Notes: generated from the letters alone by a model not told the origin. A stretch of 64,000 bases of DNA from Paenarthrobacter sp. A20 (GCF_024168825.1 NZ_JALJWH010000001.1:3596001-3660000); one strand, 5' to 3'. Positions 42,809-52,932 are shown, counted from the first letter of the stretch. Numbers and translations are program-made.

Positions 42809-43918
42809 ATGAGCATACGAACTATTCCATCAGGACAACTGAACGGCCACGCACTGCGGCCACAGCTTCGCATTGCAGTGGTCGGGGCAGGGTACTGGGG
42901 ACCTAATCTCGCCAGAAACTTGAAGGCCAGCCCCGACTGGGACCTGGTGGCCATTTGTGACCTCGACGTCGAACGTGGCCTAAGGCTCGCCGAGACGGTT
43001 GGTGGCGTGGCCGTCGTCGAGTCCTTGGACGAACTCCTGGACACGTACAACCTGGACGCCATCGCAGTGGCGACGCCGGCACACACCCATCACGGCGTCG
43101 TGATGACTGCGCTGCGCGCCGGCAAGCATGTGCTGGTGGAAAAACCGCTGGCTGACAGCCGCGCCAAGGGCCTGGAAATGGTGGAGGAAGCCAAAGCCAG
43201 GGGACTGGTACTAATGGCGGACCACACCTACTGCTTTACCCCCGCTGTCCTGAAAATCCAGGAGCTCGTGGCCAGCGGCGCGTTGGGCGACATCCTGTAT
43301 GTCGACTCCGTCCGTATCAACCTGGGACTCGTCCAACCGGACGTCAATGTCTTCTGGGACCTGGCTCCCCATGACCTCTCCATCCTGGACTTCGTCCTGC
43401 CCGGCGGGTTGCACCCCACCGAGATCGCCGCCCACGGAGCGGATCCGCTGGGTACCGGCAGGGACTGCGTGGGACATTTGACCTTCGGCTTACCCAACGA
43501 TGCCATGGTGCACATCCATGTGAACTGGCTCAGCCCCACCAAGATCAGGCAAATGATCATCGGTGGGTCAAAGAGGACCCTCGTCTGGGACGACCTCAAT
43601 CCGCAGCAACGCCTCAGCGTCTACGACCGTGGCGTCAGCCTGGAACACCAGCCGCGGTCGGCCGCTGACAAGAGGACTTCGGCCATCTCCTATCGCCTTG
43701 GCGACACGTGGTCCCCGGCGCTTCAGGAAAGAGAGCCCTTGGGCCAGGTGGTGGCCGAGCTGGCTTCTTCCATCCGGAACCACACCATGCCCCGTACCAG
43801 CGGTGAGTCCGGGCTCCGGGTCCTTTCTGTCCTTGAAGCAGTGACCCAAAGCCTGAGCACGGACGGGCAGTCCACCGTGGTGGCCGGCAACGAGGTCAAT
43901 CTCCAGGTCGCGCGGTGA
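42809..43918 (+). CDS. Gfo/Idh/MocA-family sugar dehydrogenase
   Basis: A 369-residue oxidoreductase with the NAD-binding motif VVGAGYWGPNLARNL and the EKPLADS motif near residue 115 (Lys in the active site). A Gfo/Idh C-terminal domain follows. It is of the WbpB/WlbA type, which oxidises C3 of UDP-HexNAcA. Given an aminotransferase and an acyltransferase downstream, it probably makes a 3-keto sugar. It overlaps the epimerase by 4 bp (GTGA). Confidence 0.88.
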   Translation: MSIRTIPSGQLNGHALRPQLRIAVVGAGYWGPNLARNLKASPDWDLVAICDLDVERGLRLAETVGGVAVVESLDELLDTYNLDAIAVATPAHTHHGVVMTALRAGKHVLVEKPLADSRAKGLEMVEEAKARGLVLMADHTYCFTPAVLKIQELVASGALGDILYVDSVRINLGLVQPDVNVFWDLAPHDLSILDFVLPGGLHPTEIAAHGADPLGTGRDCVGHLTFGLPNDAMVHIHVNWLSPTKIRQMIIGGSKRTLVWDDLNPQQRLSVYDRGVSLEHQPRSAADKRTSAISYRLGDTWSPALQEREPLGQVVAELASSIRNHTMPRTSGESGLRVLSVLEAVTQSLSTDGQSTVVAGNEVNLQVAR

Positions 43919-44934
43919 AAGAGCTGCTGGGGGCCAACATCCTGGTCACAGGCGGTGCCGGAACCATAGGGTCCACCCTTGTTGACCAATTGCTCGACGC
44001 CGGTGCGGCGCACGTTGACGTCCTGGACAACCTCGTGCGCGGACGCCTGGCGAACCTTGACGGGGCCTTGGCCAGCGAACGCGTTCAATTGGTGCAAGGG
44101 GACCTGCGGGACCGCGACCTGGTACACGGGCTCACCCGCGGCAAGGACCTGGTCTTTCACCAGGCAGCCATCCGCATCACCCAGTGCGCCGAGGAACCGC
44201 GGCTTGCACTCGAAGTGCTGGTCGACGGGACGTTCAACGTTGTGGAGGCTGCCGCCGAACACAAAGTGGACAAGCTCATTACGGCCTCCAGTGCCTCCGT
44301 CTATGGCATGGCGGAAGACTTTCCCACCAGGGAAAGCCACCATCACCACAACAACGACACCTTCTACGGTGCGGCGAAATCGTTCAACGAAGGCATGGCC
44401 AGGAGCTTCCGGGCGATGTCCGGCCTGAACTACGTTGCCCTACGGTACTTCAACGTCTACGGGCCGAGGATGGATGTCCATGGCCTGTACACCGAGGTGC
44501 TGGTCCGCTGGATGGAAAGGATCGTTGACGGCCTCCCGCCCGTGATTTTCGGCAGTGGCCAGCAAACCATGGATTTCATCCATACAGCCGATGTGGCCCG
44601 GGCCAACGTCCTGGCAGCAGTCAGCGACGTGAACGAAGGGGTCTACAACGTGGCCAGCGGCACCGAAACCAGCCTGGCCGAACTGGCACATTCGTTGCTG
44701 TCCGTCATGGATTCCCCGCTGCACCTTGAACATGGGCCGGAAAGGGCAGTCAACGGCGTGGCACGCCGATTGGCGGACACTTCAGCCGCACGCGAGCACC
44801 TCGGATTCGAGGCTGCGGTCGGCTTGGAAGATGGACTGCGTTCGCTGGTTTCCTGGTGGCGGCCGCTCCGTGCAGAGATTGCCGCTGCACGGACTGCCAA
44901 CGGACCAGCTGCTCCTGTCGTTGGTGCGCGATGA
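43915..44934 (+). CDS. NAD-dependent sugar epimerase/dehydratase
   Basis: A 339-residue extended SDR with TGGAGTIGSTLVD, DVLDNLVRG, SSASVYG and, where YxxxK should be, FYGAAK. The sequence FNVYGPRM and the C-terminal substrate loop fit WbpP/GalE or the UDP-sugar 4-epimerase group. It overlaps neighbours by 4 bp on both sides. The exact sugar is not known. Confidence 0.88.
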   Translation: MKELLGANILVTGGAGTIGSTLVDQLLDAGAAHVDVLDNLVRGRLANLDGALASERVQLVQGDLRDRDLVHGLTRGKDLVFHQAAIRITQCAEEPRLALEVLVDGTFNVVEAAAEHKVDKLITASSASVYGMAEDFPTRESHHHHNNDTFYGAAKSFNEGMARSFRAMSGLNYVALRYFNVYGPRMDVHGLYTEVLVRWMERIVDGLPPVIFGSGQQTMDFIHTADVARANVLAAVSDVNEGVYNVASGTETSLAELAHSLLSVMDSPLHLEHGPERAVNGVARRLADTSAAREHLGFEAAVGLEDGLRSLVSWWRPLRAEIAAARTANGPAAPVVGAR

Positions 44935-46097
44935 CTACTTCCGAAACCCGATTGGCACGCATCGACGTCATGAAGCCGTGGCTCGGCGAGGAGGAAGCCC
45001 AGGCGGTGGCTGAGGTCATTGCTTCTGGATGGGTTGCCCAAGGACCCAAAGTACGGCAGTTCGAAGATGCCTTCGCCGCGGAACAGCAGGCAGGATTCGC
45101 TGTGGCAACTTCCAGCTGCACCACGGCCTTGCACCTGGCGCTGGCCGTCCTGGATGTTGGCCCGGGCGATGACGTGGTGGTCCCTTCGTTCTCCTTCATT
45201 GCCACGGCCAACGCAGCCACGTACGTGGGAGCGCGTCCGGTGTTTGCCGACGTCGACCCCCTCACCGGATGCCTGACAGCCTCAACAGTGGAGGCCGCCC
45301 TGACGCCGGCCACCAAGGTCGTCATAGCCGTCGACCAAGGAGGGGTGCCCGTTGATCTGGCCCCCCTCCGGGCATTGTGCGACCCCCTTGGCATCACGGT
45401 GGTCGAAGACGCTGCCTGCGCCATCGGCTCCCAATACCAAGGCCGTCCTGTTGGGTCAGGCGCAGACGTAGCCGCGTGGTCATTCCACCCCCGCAAAATA
45501 CTCACCACAGGAGAGGGCGGAATGCTCTCCACCTCGCGGAAGGAACTGGCCGACAGGTCACGACGCCTCCGTGAACACGCCATGAACGTCTCTGCCGCTG
45601 ACCGGCATGCCAGCGTCCTGTCACCCGCTGAGGAATACCTCGAGGTGGGGTTCAACTACCGCATGACCGACATGCAGGCGGCCGTCGGACTTGTCCAGCT
45701 GGGTCGGCTGCGGAGGGCCGTACAGCGCCGACGGGAGCTCGCAGCAACCTACGCAAATGCGTTCGCGGGCATCGAAGGCCTCCGGCTGGTCAGCGACCCG
45801 GACTATGGGATCAGCAACTTCCAGTCCTGCTGGCTTGAGGTTGGTCCAGGATTCCCAGTGGGCCGTGACGGGTTGCTGTCCGTCCTGGCCGAGGACGGCA
45901 TCTCGGCCCGACGCGGCATCATGGCCGCGCACCGCCAACCGGCGTACGCGGGCAAAGACACCGGCAACGTCGCACTGGACGCCACTGAATGGCTGACGGA
46001 CCACACACTCATCCTGCCCCTGTACCACCAACTCGCATTGCATGACCAGGTCCGCGTCATCGATTCCGTACTTCGGGCCGCGGGTCGATTGACATGA
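44931..46097 (+). CDS. DegT/DnrJ/EryC1/StrS sugar aminotransferase
   Basis: A 388-residue PLP enzyme that adds an amino group to a keto sugar. The PLP lysine is in SFHPRKILTTGEGGM, and the substrate/cofactor motif is FNYRMTDMQAAVG. ATSSCTTALHLAL is the phosphate-binding site. The ATG at 44931 overlaps the previous stop (ATGA); the longer frame is inside the epimerase gene. It fits with the Gfo/Idh dehydrogenase upstream. Confidence 0.92.
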   Translation: MTTSETRLARIDVMKPWLGEEEAQAVAEVIASGWVAQGPKVRQFEDAFAAEQQAGFAVATSSCTTALHLALAVLDVGPGDDVVVPSFSFIATANAATYVGARPVFADVDPLTGCLTASTVEAALTPATKVVIAVDQGGVPVDLAPLRALCDPLGITVVEDAACAIGSQYQGRPVGSGADVAAWSFHPRKILTTGEGGMLSTSRKELADRSRRLREHAMNVSAADRHASVLSPAEEYLEVGFNYRMTDMQAAVGLVQLGRLRRAVQRRRELAATYANAFAGIEGLRLVSDPDYGISNFQSCWLEVGPGFPVGRDGLLSVLAEDGISARRGIMAAHRQPAYAGKDTGNVALDATEWLTDHTLILPLYHQLALHDQVRVIDSVLRAAGRLT

Positions 46098-46756
46098 GTG
46101 AACTCCTCCTCATCGCAGCAAGTGGCCTGGCCAGGGAGGTCCTGGCCATGGTCCGCAGCAGCGGGCCGTTCGACGTCATTGGAATCCTCGACGACGACGA
46201 AGACAAACTGGGGCGCGTGGTGGATGGCGCCCATGTCCTTGGCCCCATCCGTGACGCCTTGAAGTTCCCCCACGCTCTGCTGCTGATCTGCATCGGATCC
46301 GGGGCCGGCCGGGAAAGCGTCGTGATGCGGCTCAGGACCCTCGGGCTGGACGAAGACCGCTACGCCACAGCCATTGACCCTTCCGTCCAGGTGCCCGAAG
46401 GTTGCCTGATTGGACGGGGCAGCATCCTCCTGGCACATGTGAGCATGACCGCGTCCGTGACCATCGGCAACCATGTGGTGGCAATGCCGGGAGTCACGTT
46501 CACCCACGACGACGAGATCAGCGACTTCGCGACCTTCGCCTCAGGCGTGTCACTGGGCGGGAACGTCCACATCGGCCGGGCTGCCTACATCGGGATGAAC
46601 GCCAGTGTCCGCGAGCGCACCTCCGTCGGAGCGAATGCAACCATTGGCATGGGCGCGGCCGTCCTGACCGATGTTCCTGATGACGAGACCTGGGCAGGCG
46701 TTCCGGCACGTGTGATCAGGCGGGGGAATTCTCCCGCGTTGGAGGGCATCCAATGA
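46094..46756 (+). CDS. NeuD/PglD-like sugar O- or N-acyltransferase
   Basis: A 220-residue protein with an N-terminal Rossmann-like part (LLLIAASGLAREVLAMV) and a C-terminal left-handed beta-helix of hexapeptide repeats. His in FTHDDEISDF matches the catalytic His of PglD. It probably acetylates the amino group added by the preceding aminotransferase. 4-bp overlaps on both sides. Confidence 0.9.
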   Translation: MSELLLIAASGLAREVLAMVRSSGPFDVIGILDDDEDKLGRVVDGAHVLGPIRDALKFPHALLLICIGSGAGRESVVMRLRTLGLDEDRYATAIDPSVQVPEGCLIGRGSILLAHVSMTASVTIGNHVVAMPGVTFTHDDEISDFATFASGVSLGGNVHIGRAAYIGMNASVRERTSVGANATIGMGAAVLTDVPDDETWAGVPARVIRRGNSPALEGIQ

Positions 46757-47826
46757 AACTGATGCGGCCTGTCGCCTTGCAGCACTCAACGAGCGTTTCG
46801 GTGGTGGTCCCGTGCTACAACTACGGGCGGTACCTGCCTGACGCTCTGGCCAGCGCGTTGACACAGGAGGGCGTGGACGTTGAGGTCATCGTGGTCGACG
46901 ACGCATCCACCGATGGCAGCGCCGCCGTTGCATGGCGTCTGGCGTCGGAGGATCCGCGCATTAGCGTGGTTCTCCACGAGAAAAACCAAGGGCACATCGC
47001 CACGTACAACGACGGACTCTCCAGGGCCCGGGGGCGCTACGTTACCCTCCTCTCCGCCGATGACGTGATCGCTCCGGGCGCCTTGGCGCGGGCTGCAGCG
47101 TTGATGGAGGCCAACCCGCGGGTGGGAATGGTCTATGGCCTGCCCAAGGATTTCACCGATCAGCCGCCGCCCGTTTCCACGCATGAGCACGCCACGTGGA
47201 GTGTGTGGGAGGGGAAACAGTGGATTTCCCTCGCGTGCACCCGCGGAAGAAACTTCATTCTCTCCCCGGAAGTGGTCATGCGGACCGACGCCGTGCTCAG
47301 CGTCGGCGCCTACAGCACCACGCTGCCGCACTCCGGGGACCTGGAGTACTGGCTGCGGGCCGCAGGCTCCTGGGATGTCGGACGGATCAATGGTCCGGTG
47401 CAGGCGTTCTATCGGGTCCACGGAGCCAACATGCATCAAACCGAGTTCGCGGCGGCCGCCGTGGACCTCAAACACCGGCTGGATGCCTTCCGCGTCCTTG
47501 AGGACCCCCGCTTTCCGACGAACCCCAAGAGCCGGGCACGGCAGTTGCAGCGGGCTAAATATGCACTGAGCAGGGAAGCTGCGCACCTGGGGTTCAGGGA
47601 GATCAACAGGGGCGGGTCAATGGAGGCCGCCGTTGAGCTGCGGAAGTTCATCGAGTGCCTGCACGAGGTTCCTGGCAACATCCATAGGGCCAACGCGTTA
47701 CAAGCCAGGATCACCCGCGGTGCCCGTGGTCGGAAACCAGGGGTCGGGAGGCAGGCTGCCGAGTTTGCACGGGGCCAACTGGACCGGGTCCGTTGGCGTA
47801 TCTGGGCCATGACGGGAATCTCGTGA
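46753..47826 (+). CDS. GT2-family glycosyltransferase
   Basis: A 357-residue GT-A enzyme. Donor binding is at VVVPCYNYGRYLPDAL and VIVVDDASTDGS, with the DXD-equivalent in LLSADDVIAPGALARA. The C-terminal 100 residues are helical. It adds one sugar of the repeat unit on the cytoplasmic side. 4-bp overlaps on both sides. Confidence 0.9.
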   Translation: MKLMRPVALQHSTSVSVVVPCYNYGRYLPDALASALTQEGVDVEVIVVDDASTDGSAAVAWRLASEDPRISVVLHEKNQGHIATYNDGLSRARGRYVTLLSADDVIAPGALARAAALMEANPRVGMVYGLPKDFTDQPPPVSTHEHATWSVWEGKQWISLACTRGRNFILSPEVVMRTDAVLSVGAYSTTLPHSGDLEYWLRAAGSWDVGRINGPVQAFYRVHGANMHQTEFAAAAVDLKHRLDAFRVLEDPRFPTNPKSRARQLQRAKYALSREAAHLGFREINRGGSMEAAVELRKFIECLHEVPGNIHRANALQARITRGARGRKPGVGRQAAEFARGQLDRVRWRIWAMTGIS

Positions 47827-49331
47827 CCGAGGTGCGCGGTCAGGACCGCACGCTGGGCAACCGGGCTGCGAGCGCCACGCTCTGGGGCGGGGTCAACATG
47901 GCCCTGGGCAGGGTCGTCCAGTTTGCCACCACCATCATCGTGGCCCGCATGATCGCTCCGGAACACTTCGGGGCGCTCGCGGTAGCAATTGTGGTCCAAA
48001 CGATCGCCACGAACATGGCCGAGCTTGGAGCCACTGCAGCGCTTGCCCGGGGCAACGGCGACCCGGACAAGATTGCTCCTACTGTCTTCTCCATTGCACT
48101 GGTGACCAGTGGCGTCATGACAGCGGCTGCTGTTGCCCTCGCGCCTGCTTTGGCGGCGGCTTTTGATGACCCGGCCGCGACCCCGGTGATCCAGGTGTTG
48201 TCAATCACCATCCTCCTGCAAGGCATTGGCGCTGTGCCTTCGACCATGGTGTGGCGGGAGTTCCTGCAAAAGCCGCGTGTCGTCGTCGACCTCTGCAGCC
48301 TGGTGACCGTGCTGGTGCTTGTGGTTCCCATGGCTTTGGACGGTTGGGGTGCCATGGCGCTCGCCTGGTCCAGGGTCGGTGGCCAGCTTGTTGCCATGGC
48401 CGGGTATTGGATCATCACGCCGAAGAGGTACGCACCGGGCTTTGACCGTTCAGTGGCCGTGGAGATCCTGCGCCTGGGCATGCCGCTTGCCATGGCCAAC
48501 CTTGTGGTATTCGTGACGCTGAACGTGGACTATCTGATGATTGGGCGGATGCTGGATCCGACGGCACTGGGCCTGTATCTCCTTGCATTCAACCTGGCAG
48601 GCCTGCCAAGTTCAGTGATCACGGCTGTTATCCGCGCCACCGCGGTGCCTACGTTCGGCAGGCTCTTCGCAGAGGGGACGCTCGGGCCCCTGGCGGCCAG
48701 GTTTGTCACGGGCGTCTCCTACTGCGCTTTTCCGATCTCGGCGATGGTGATCGCACTGGCCCATCCGCTGATCGTGACTGCCTATGGTGGGGCCTGGGCG
48801 CCGGCGGGAATTGCGCTTGCGACGCTGGGAGTATTCGGCGCCACCAGGATCCTTGTGGAGCTCTTTGCTGACTTGAGCGTCGGGGCAGGCCGGACCGTGT
48901 GGCTCTTTTGGGTCCAGGTAGCCTGGCTTGCCGCCCTCACGCCGGCCCTTTTCCTTGGCGTCACGTGGTGGGGAATTGCCGGGGCTGGGATCGCCCACGC
49001 AACAGTGGCCTGCCTGGTGGTCATTCCCCTGTATGTACACTCCCTCACATCAGTACTGCAGACCACTGCCTGGCAGCTGCTTCGTGGAAGCATCCCACCT
49101 CTGGCGGCTGCCACAGTGGCTGGGACCGCTGCCTGGCTGGCTACCCAGGGGATGGCCAATCCGGGCGTCGCCCTGGCAGCAGGCACCCTGGTGGGCTCGA
49201 CTTTGTACGTACTCCTGACGTTCCGCCAGGGCAAGCAGCTGGTGACGGACGTTCGTGGTTTGCTTCAGGCCAAGGGTGCAGCGTCCGCACCGTCACATGC
49301 CGGCACAGCGGGAAGCGCGGGCACGCCGTGA
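47823..49331 (+). CDS. Wzx-type polysaccharide flippase
   Basis: A 502-residue polytopic protein of the oligosaccharide flippase/MATE-like fold with 12-14 helices. It starts NRAASATLWGGVNMALGRV, a typical flippase N-terminus. It should move the lipid-linked repeat unit across the membrane. GTG at 47823 gives a GTGA overlap with the upstream gene. The C-terminus is Ala/Gly-rich. Confidence 0.9.
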   Translation: MTEVRGQDRTLGNRAASATLWGGVNMALGRVVQFATTIIVARMIAPEHFGALAVAIVVQTIATNMAELGATAALARGNGDPDKIAPTVFSIALVTSGVMTAAAVALAPALAAAFDDPAATPVIQVLSITILLQGIGAVPSTMVWREFLQKPRVVVDLCSLVTVLVLVVPMALDGWGAMALAWSRVGGQLVAMAGYWIITPKRYAPGFDRSVAVEILRLGMPLAMANLVVFVTLNVDYLMIGRMLDPTALGLYLLAFNLAGLPSSVITAVIRATAVPTFGRLFAEGTLGPLAARFVTGVSYCAFPISAMVIALAHPLIVTAYGGAWAPAGIALATLGVFGATRILVELFADLSVGAGRTVWLFWVQVAWLAALTPALFLGVTWWGIAGAGIAHATVACLVVIPLYVHSLTSVLQTTAWQLLRGSIPPLAAATVAGTAAWLATQGMANPGVALAAGTLVGSTLYVLLTFRQGKQLVTDVRGLLQAKGAASAPSHAGTAGSAGTP

Positions 49332-50614
49332 AACCCAAGGCATTGGTGACAGCGCGCCTCGTCGCGAAGCGGCTTCGCAGGGATGGCTTGCGGCCCGTGG
49401 CACGCACCGTAGCGGCCAAGGCCGTGAATGCCGCTGTGGGTGCCTGGCATCTGGCCGAACCGGGCCTTCCCTTGCGGGAGGAAGACATCGTGGACCCGCA
49501 GTCCCGATTGCAGTCACCAGTACTGCAGTCATCACCGGTACCCGCCAGGACCGGCCGCCTCCGGGTTGGTTGGGTCTGCACACCCCCTGCCCCCGGCTCC
49601 GGGGGTCACACCACCTTCTTCCGAATGGTTGAGGAGATGGAAGAACGCGGCCACCTCTGCACCCTGTTCCTTTACGACCCCCACGATGACGACATCAGCC
49701 GTCACGAAGAGACCATCCGAAGCCACTGGCCGGCGCTGCGTGCCGGGGTTCGCAGCGCCACAAATGGGATGGAAGGGGTGGACGCCATTATTGCCAGTTC
49801 CTGGCCCACGGCACACGTTGCCGCGGGAAGGGCACCCGGCGGCGTCCACCTCTTCTATTTCATCCAGGACTACGAGCCATACTTCTATCCGCGCGGATTC
49901 CTTTACGCGCTGGCAGAGGACAGCTACCGCCTTGGACTGACCAACGTGGCCCTCGGCGGGATGATTGGCGAGGTCATGCAAGCAGAACTGGGCGAACCCC
50001 CTCACGCTGTGGTTCCTTTCGGCTGCGACACGGGCACGTACCGACTACTCAAGCCCCCACCACGCAACGTCCGTGCCGGAGTGGTCTACTACGCCAAAAG
50101 GAAGGTCGACCGGCGCGGCTATCTGCTGGCCAAGCTGGCTTTGGAACGCTTCCATGCGCTCCACCCCGAACAGGAGATCCACATCTACGGAGACACCGTT
50201 ACCGGGTGGGATATTCCGGTGACGAACCACGGCAACCTCACGCCTAATGAATTGAATAGCCTTTACAACCGCACCATTGCCGGCCTGGCTATTTCCTTCA
50301 CCAACATCTCCCTGGTCCCCGGGGAACTCCTCGCAGCAGGAAACGTGCCAGTCCTGAACCATTCCGCCTTTGCCTCAGGACTGCTCAGGGATCCCGACGC
50401 CGTGTGGGCACCTGCCACCCCGACCGGGTTGGCCACCGCGCTCGCAGAAGTTGTCGGCGCCCCCGGCATCGAGGAACGCGCCCAAACCATCGCGGGCAGG
50501 AAGCGTCCCGACTGGTCCAAAACACGTGAAGAATTCGCCCGTCTGCTGGAAAACTCATGCGCGTCCATGCCTCACCAGGCGCCCTTGCATTCACTGCGCG
50601 GAGGCCGGGCATGA
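49328..50614 (+). CDS. GT4 glycosyltransferase, WsaF-like
   Basis: A 428-residue GT-B enzyme. The N-terminal acceptor domain has VGWVCTPPAPGSGGHTTFF, and YFIQDYEPYFYPRG is typical of the WsaF rhamnosyltransferase group. The donor-site region includes NHGNLTPNELNSLYN and ISLVPGELLAAG. Since dTDP-rhamnose genes lie in the same locus, it may transfer rhamnose. GTG at 49328 overlaps the flippase stop. The longer frame is a shadow of the flippase gene. Confidence 0.83.
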   Translation: MKPKALVTARLVAKRLRRDGLRPVARTVAAKAVNAAVGAWHLAEPGLPLREEDIVDPQSRLQSPVLQSSPVPARTGRLRVGWVCTPPAPGSGGHTTFFRMVEEMEERGHLCTLFLYDPHDDDISRHEETIRSHWPALRAGVRSATNGMEGVDAIIASSWPTAHVAAGRAPGGVHLFYFIQDYEPYFYPRGFLYALAEDSYRLGLTNVALGGMIGEVMQAELGEPPHAVVPFGCDTGTYRLLKPPPRNVRAGVVYYAKRKVDRRGYLLAKLALERFHALHPEQEIHIYGDTVTGWDIPVTNHGNLTPNELNSLYNRTIAGLAISFTNISLVPGELLAAGNVPVLNHSAFASGLLRDPDAVWAPATPTGLATALAEVVGAPGIEERAQTIAGRKRPDWSKTREEFARLLENSCASMPHQAPLHSLRGGRA

Positions 50615-52071
50615 AGCGGATGAAGAAGTTTCTCGTGTTCCCTCCGGCCAGGGAAATACAAACCGGAGATCTTGATGGCACCTCGGGGGACGCCAATCAT
50701 GTGGGCCTCCTGCTTAAATTCGCAGCCTTCGGAATCTTTTTCTTCCCCTCCAACATGGTGGTGAAGCCAATAGGCGCAGTGGGCACCGTTCCCATCATGT
50801 TGGCCCTCCTGCTTCTGGTATTTTGGCTCTGCTCGGCCCTTTTCGGACTGCACAATCCACTGAAAAGCAGCCATCCGGGACGGCTCGGGCTGGGAATGCT
50901 ATGGGTGGGAACGTGCGCGTCCTATGTGGCACTGTTCTCCGGCTTCACCGGCAACACCAATGTTTCCGCCCAGGCCGCGGCAGACCGATGGCTGATCCTG
51001 ATCCTCGCATGCGGTGGGATAGTCCTGGTTGCCACTGAGGCAGTCCGCACCCTCAACGACGCCATGTCACTGGTGCGGGCAATCCTTGCCGGGGCCTTCT
51101 TTTGCTGCCTCATTGCCTTGGTCCAATTCCTTTTCCGTGTCAACCCGATGCTGTGGGTCCAGGAGGCAATGCCCGGATTCACGGATAACGGCGGAAACAC
51201 GGCATTCCAAGTACGCGGGCTGATGACACGCGTCGCAGGCAGCACCTTCCACTCCATTGAACTGGCGGTAGTTTGCGCCATGTTGCTGCCCTTGTCGATC
51301 TGGCGGGCAATCTACGACAGGACCGGCCACAAATGGCTGCACTGGACGGGTACAGGCTTGCTGGTTGTCGCCATCGCCTCAACCGTTTCGAGGTCCGGTG
51401 TCCTGGGACTGTTCCTGGGGATGGTGGTGTTCATCCCGTTCCTGCCCCGCTCAGCACGGCGATGGGCAGTAGTAGCAGCCCCGGCAGCCATGGCGGCACT
51501 TTTTGTGGCAATCCCAGGACTTGTGGGAACCCTGACGTCCTCTTTCACCGCCGGGGACAGCGACCCCTCACTCACAACGCGCACCAACAACTACCCACGC
51601 GTGGCCGAGATGTTCGGTGAACTGCCCTTCCTGGGGCTTGGACCCGGAAACTACATGCCGGAGAACGCCCTCTACATCTTGGACAACCAGTACCTCAACT
51701 CCCTGGTCACCCTGGGCCTGGTGGGCTTCATCGGCATGGTGGCCTATCTCGTCCTGCCGGCCATGTCATCGTTCATCGCAGCGCGCGCTTCCCGGATCCC
51801 ACCCCTCCGCTGCCTCGCCGGGGCAGTGGCAGCTGCAGGTGCGGTGGCCGCCGGTTGCTCGCTGACCTTCGACTCGATGGCATTTCCCGTGTTTGCCCTG
51901 ATGTACCCCTTCATCATTGGCCTCGGAGGAGGCGCATGGATCATGATCCGCCGTGAAATCGAGCTACGGGAAACTACTGCTCCAGAGAAGAACAACAGCG
52001 GCCCGCCCCTGTACAGACTCAACCGAAAACCTTCCACTCCGAATGTCGAGGCGATCACATGGACCCGGTAG
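50611..52071 (+). CDS. O-antigen ligase/Wzy-like polymerase
   Basis: A 486-residue membrane protein with 10-12 helices and the Wzy/WaaL-type large outer loop. PFLGLGPGNYMPENALYILDNQYLN near residues 345-370 is the usual C-terminal polymerase/ligase motif. It should polymerise or ligate the repeat units outside the membrane. ATGA overlap with the GT gene. It overlaps the chain-length gene by 13 bp. Confidence 0.88.
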   Translation: MKRMKKFLVFPPAREIQTGDLDGTSGDANHVGLLLKFAAFGIFFFPSNMVVKPIGAVGTVPIMLALLLLVFWLCSALFGLHNPLKSSHPGRLGLGMLWVGTCASYVALFSGFTGNTNVSAQAAADRWLILILACGGIVLVATEAVRTLNDAMSLVRAILAGAFFCCLIALVQFLFRVNPMLWVQEAMPGFTDNGGNTAFQVRGLMTRVAGSTFHSIELAVVCAMLLPLSIWRAIYDRTGHKWLHWTGTGLLVVAIASTVSRSGVLGLFLGMVVFIPFLPRSARRWAVVAAPAAMAALFVAIPGLVGTLTSSFTAGDSDPSLTTRTNNYPRVAEMFGELPFLGLGPGNYMPENALYILDNQYLNSLVTLGLVGFIGMVAYLVLPAMSSFIAARASRIPPLRCLAGAVAAAGAVAAGCSLTFDSMAFPVFALMYPFIIGLGGGAWIMIRREIELRETTAPEKNNSGPPLYRLNRKPSTPNVEAITWTR

Positions 52072-52922
52072 CAGTCATCAAGACGTTGTGGCACCACAAA
52101 TTCATAGTGCTGCCTGTCCTGCTGGTGACGGCACTGGCAGCCATCTACGTGTACTCCTTTGCCCCGCGATCGTATGAGGCGAAGGCAACGTATGCGATCG
52201 TCAACCCAAAGATCCCTACTGCTGCCGAGTTGGAGAAGAATCCCGAGCTGAATTCCCTCAATTCGGACAACCCGTACCTTCGATCAGCGGATTCATCACT
52301 GATTGCCCAAGTAGTGGGCACACGGCTGAACGACGATACAACCGGGGATGCCCTCCTTCGGGACGGACTGAGCACGGACTTCACCGTCCAGCGCCCGCCG
52401 GCCTCGTTCCTGATCGAAATTTCGGCGGCTTCAGAGAGCAAGGACAAGGCTGTTGCCACGGTAAAGGCCCTCGGCTCCAGGCTGGAAGCGGACCTCCTGG
52501 CCATCCAGTCAATCAATGGAGCCAATGAACGCTTCCTGTACACATCGCTGATGGTTGCCGCTCCCGACAACGCCACCGAGCAGTTTTCCAGCCGCCTCCG
52601 CTCGCTGATCGTTGTACTCGTGGCCGGGATTGTGCTCACCTTCGGCGCTGTGTCCATAGCCAGGGGCCTGGAGTCGTCACGTTCGCGGGCCCGTTCTGCG
52701 GCGCCGGCAGGGGAGCGGCGCAAGAAGTCCCGCCGCCCGCAGGACCACAAGGACGAGGACCCCAACGGCCGGCCCACCCTCCCCGGCCTCGAAGAGCTCA
52801 CAGTCCAGGACGTCCTGAAACCCGCGCCAGCAGATCAGTTCTTCGCCGCCAATGGGCCGTTGAGTGAATCCCTGCGGTCCCACAGCAACGGCAAGTCGCC
52901 CATAAAGGAAACATCCGCCTGA
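52059..52922 (+). CDS. Wzz/YveK-like chain-length protein
   Basis: A 287-residue protein with two membrane helices: about residues 17-34 and, after SRLRSLIVVLVAGIVL, about 184-202. The periplasmic-type domain in between and a Lys/Arg-rich cytoplasmic tail are of the polysaccharide co-polymerase family. No BY-kinase domain is attached and no kinase gene is nearby. It probably controls polymer length. Confidence 0.8.
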   Translation: MDPVAVIKTLWHHKFIVLPVLLVTALAAIYVYSFAPRSYEAKATYAIVNPKIPTAAELEKNPELNSLNSDNPYLRSADSSLIAQVVGTRLNDDTTGDALLRDGLSTDFTVQRPPASFLIEISAASESKDKAVATVKALGSRLEADLLAIQSINGANERFLYTSLMVAAPDNATEQFSSRLRSLIVVLVAGIVLTFGAVSIARGLESSRSRARSAAPAGERRKKSRRPQDHKDEDPNGRPTLPGLEELTVQDVLKPAPADQFFAANGPLSESLRSHSNGKSPIKETSA

Positions 52923-52932
52923 AAGGCAACCA

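Noticed and set aside
48899..49327. In-frame upstream extension of the WsaF-like glycosyltransferase
   Set aside because: It lies wholly inside the flippase gene, and a GTG at 49328 gives the GTGA overlap seen throughout the operon.
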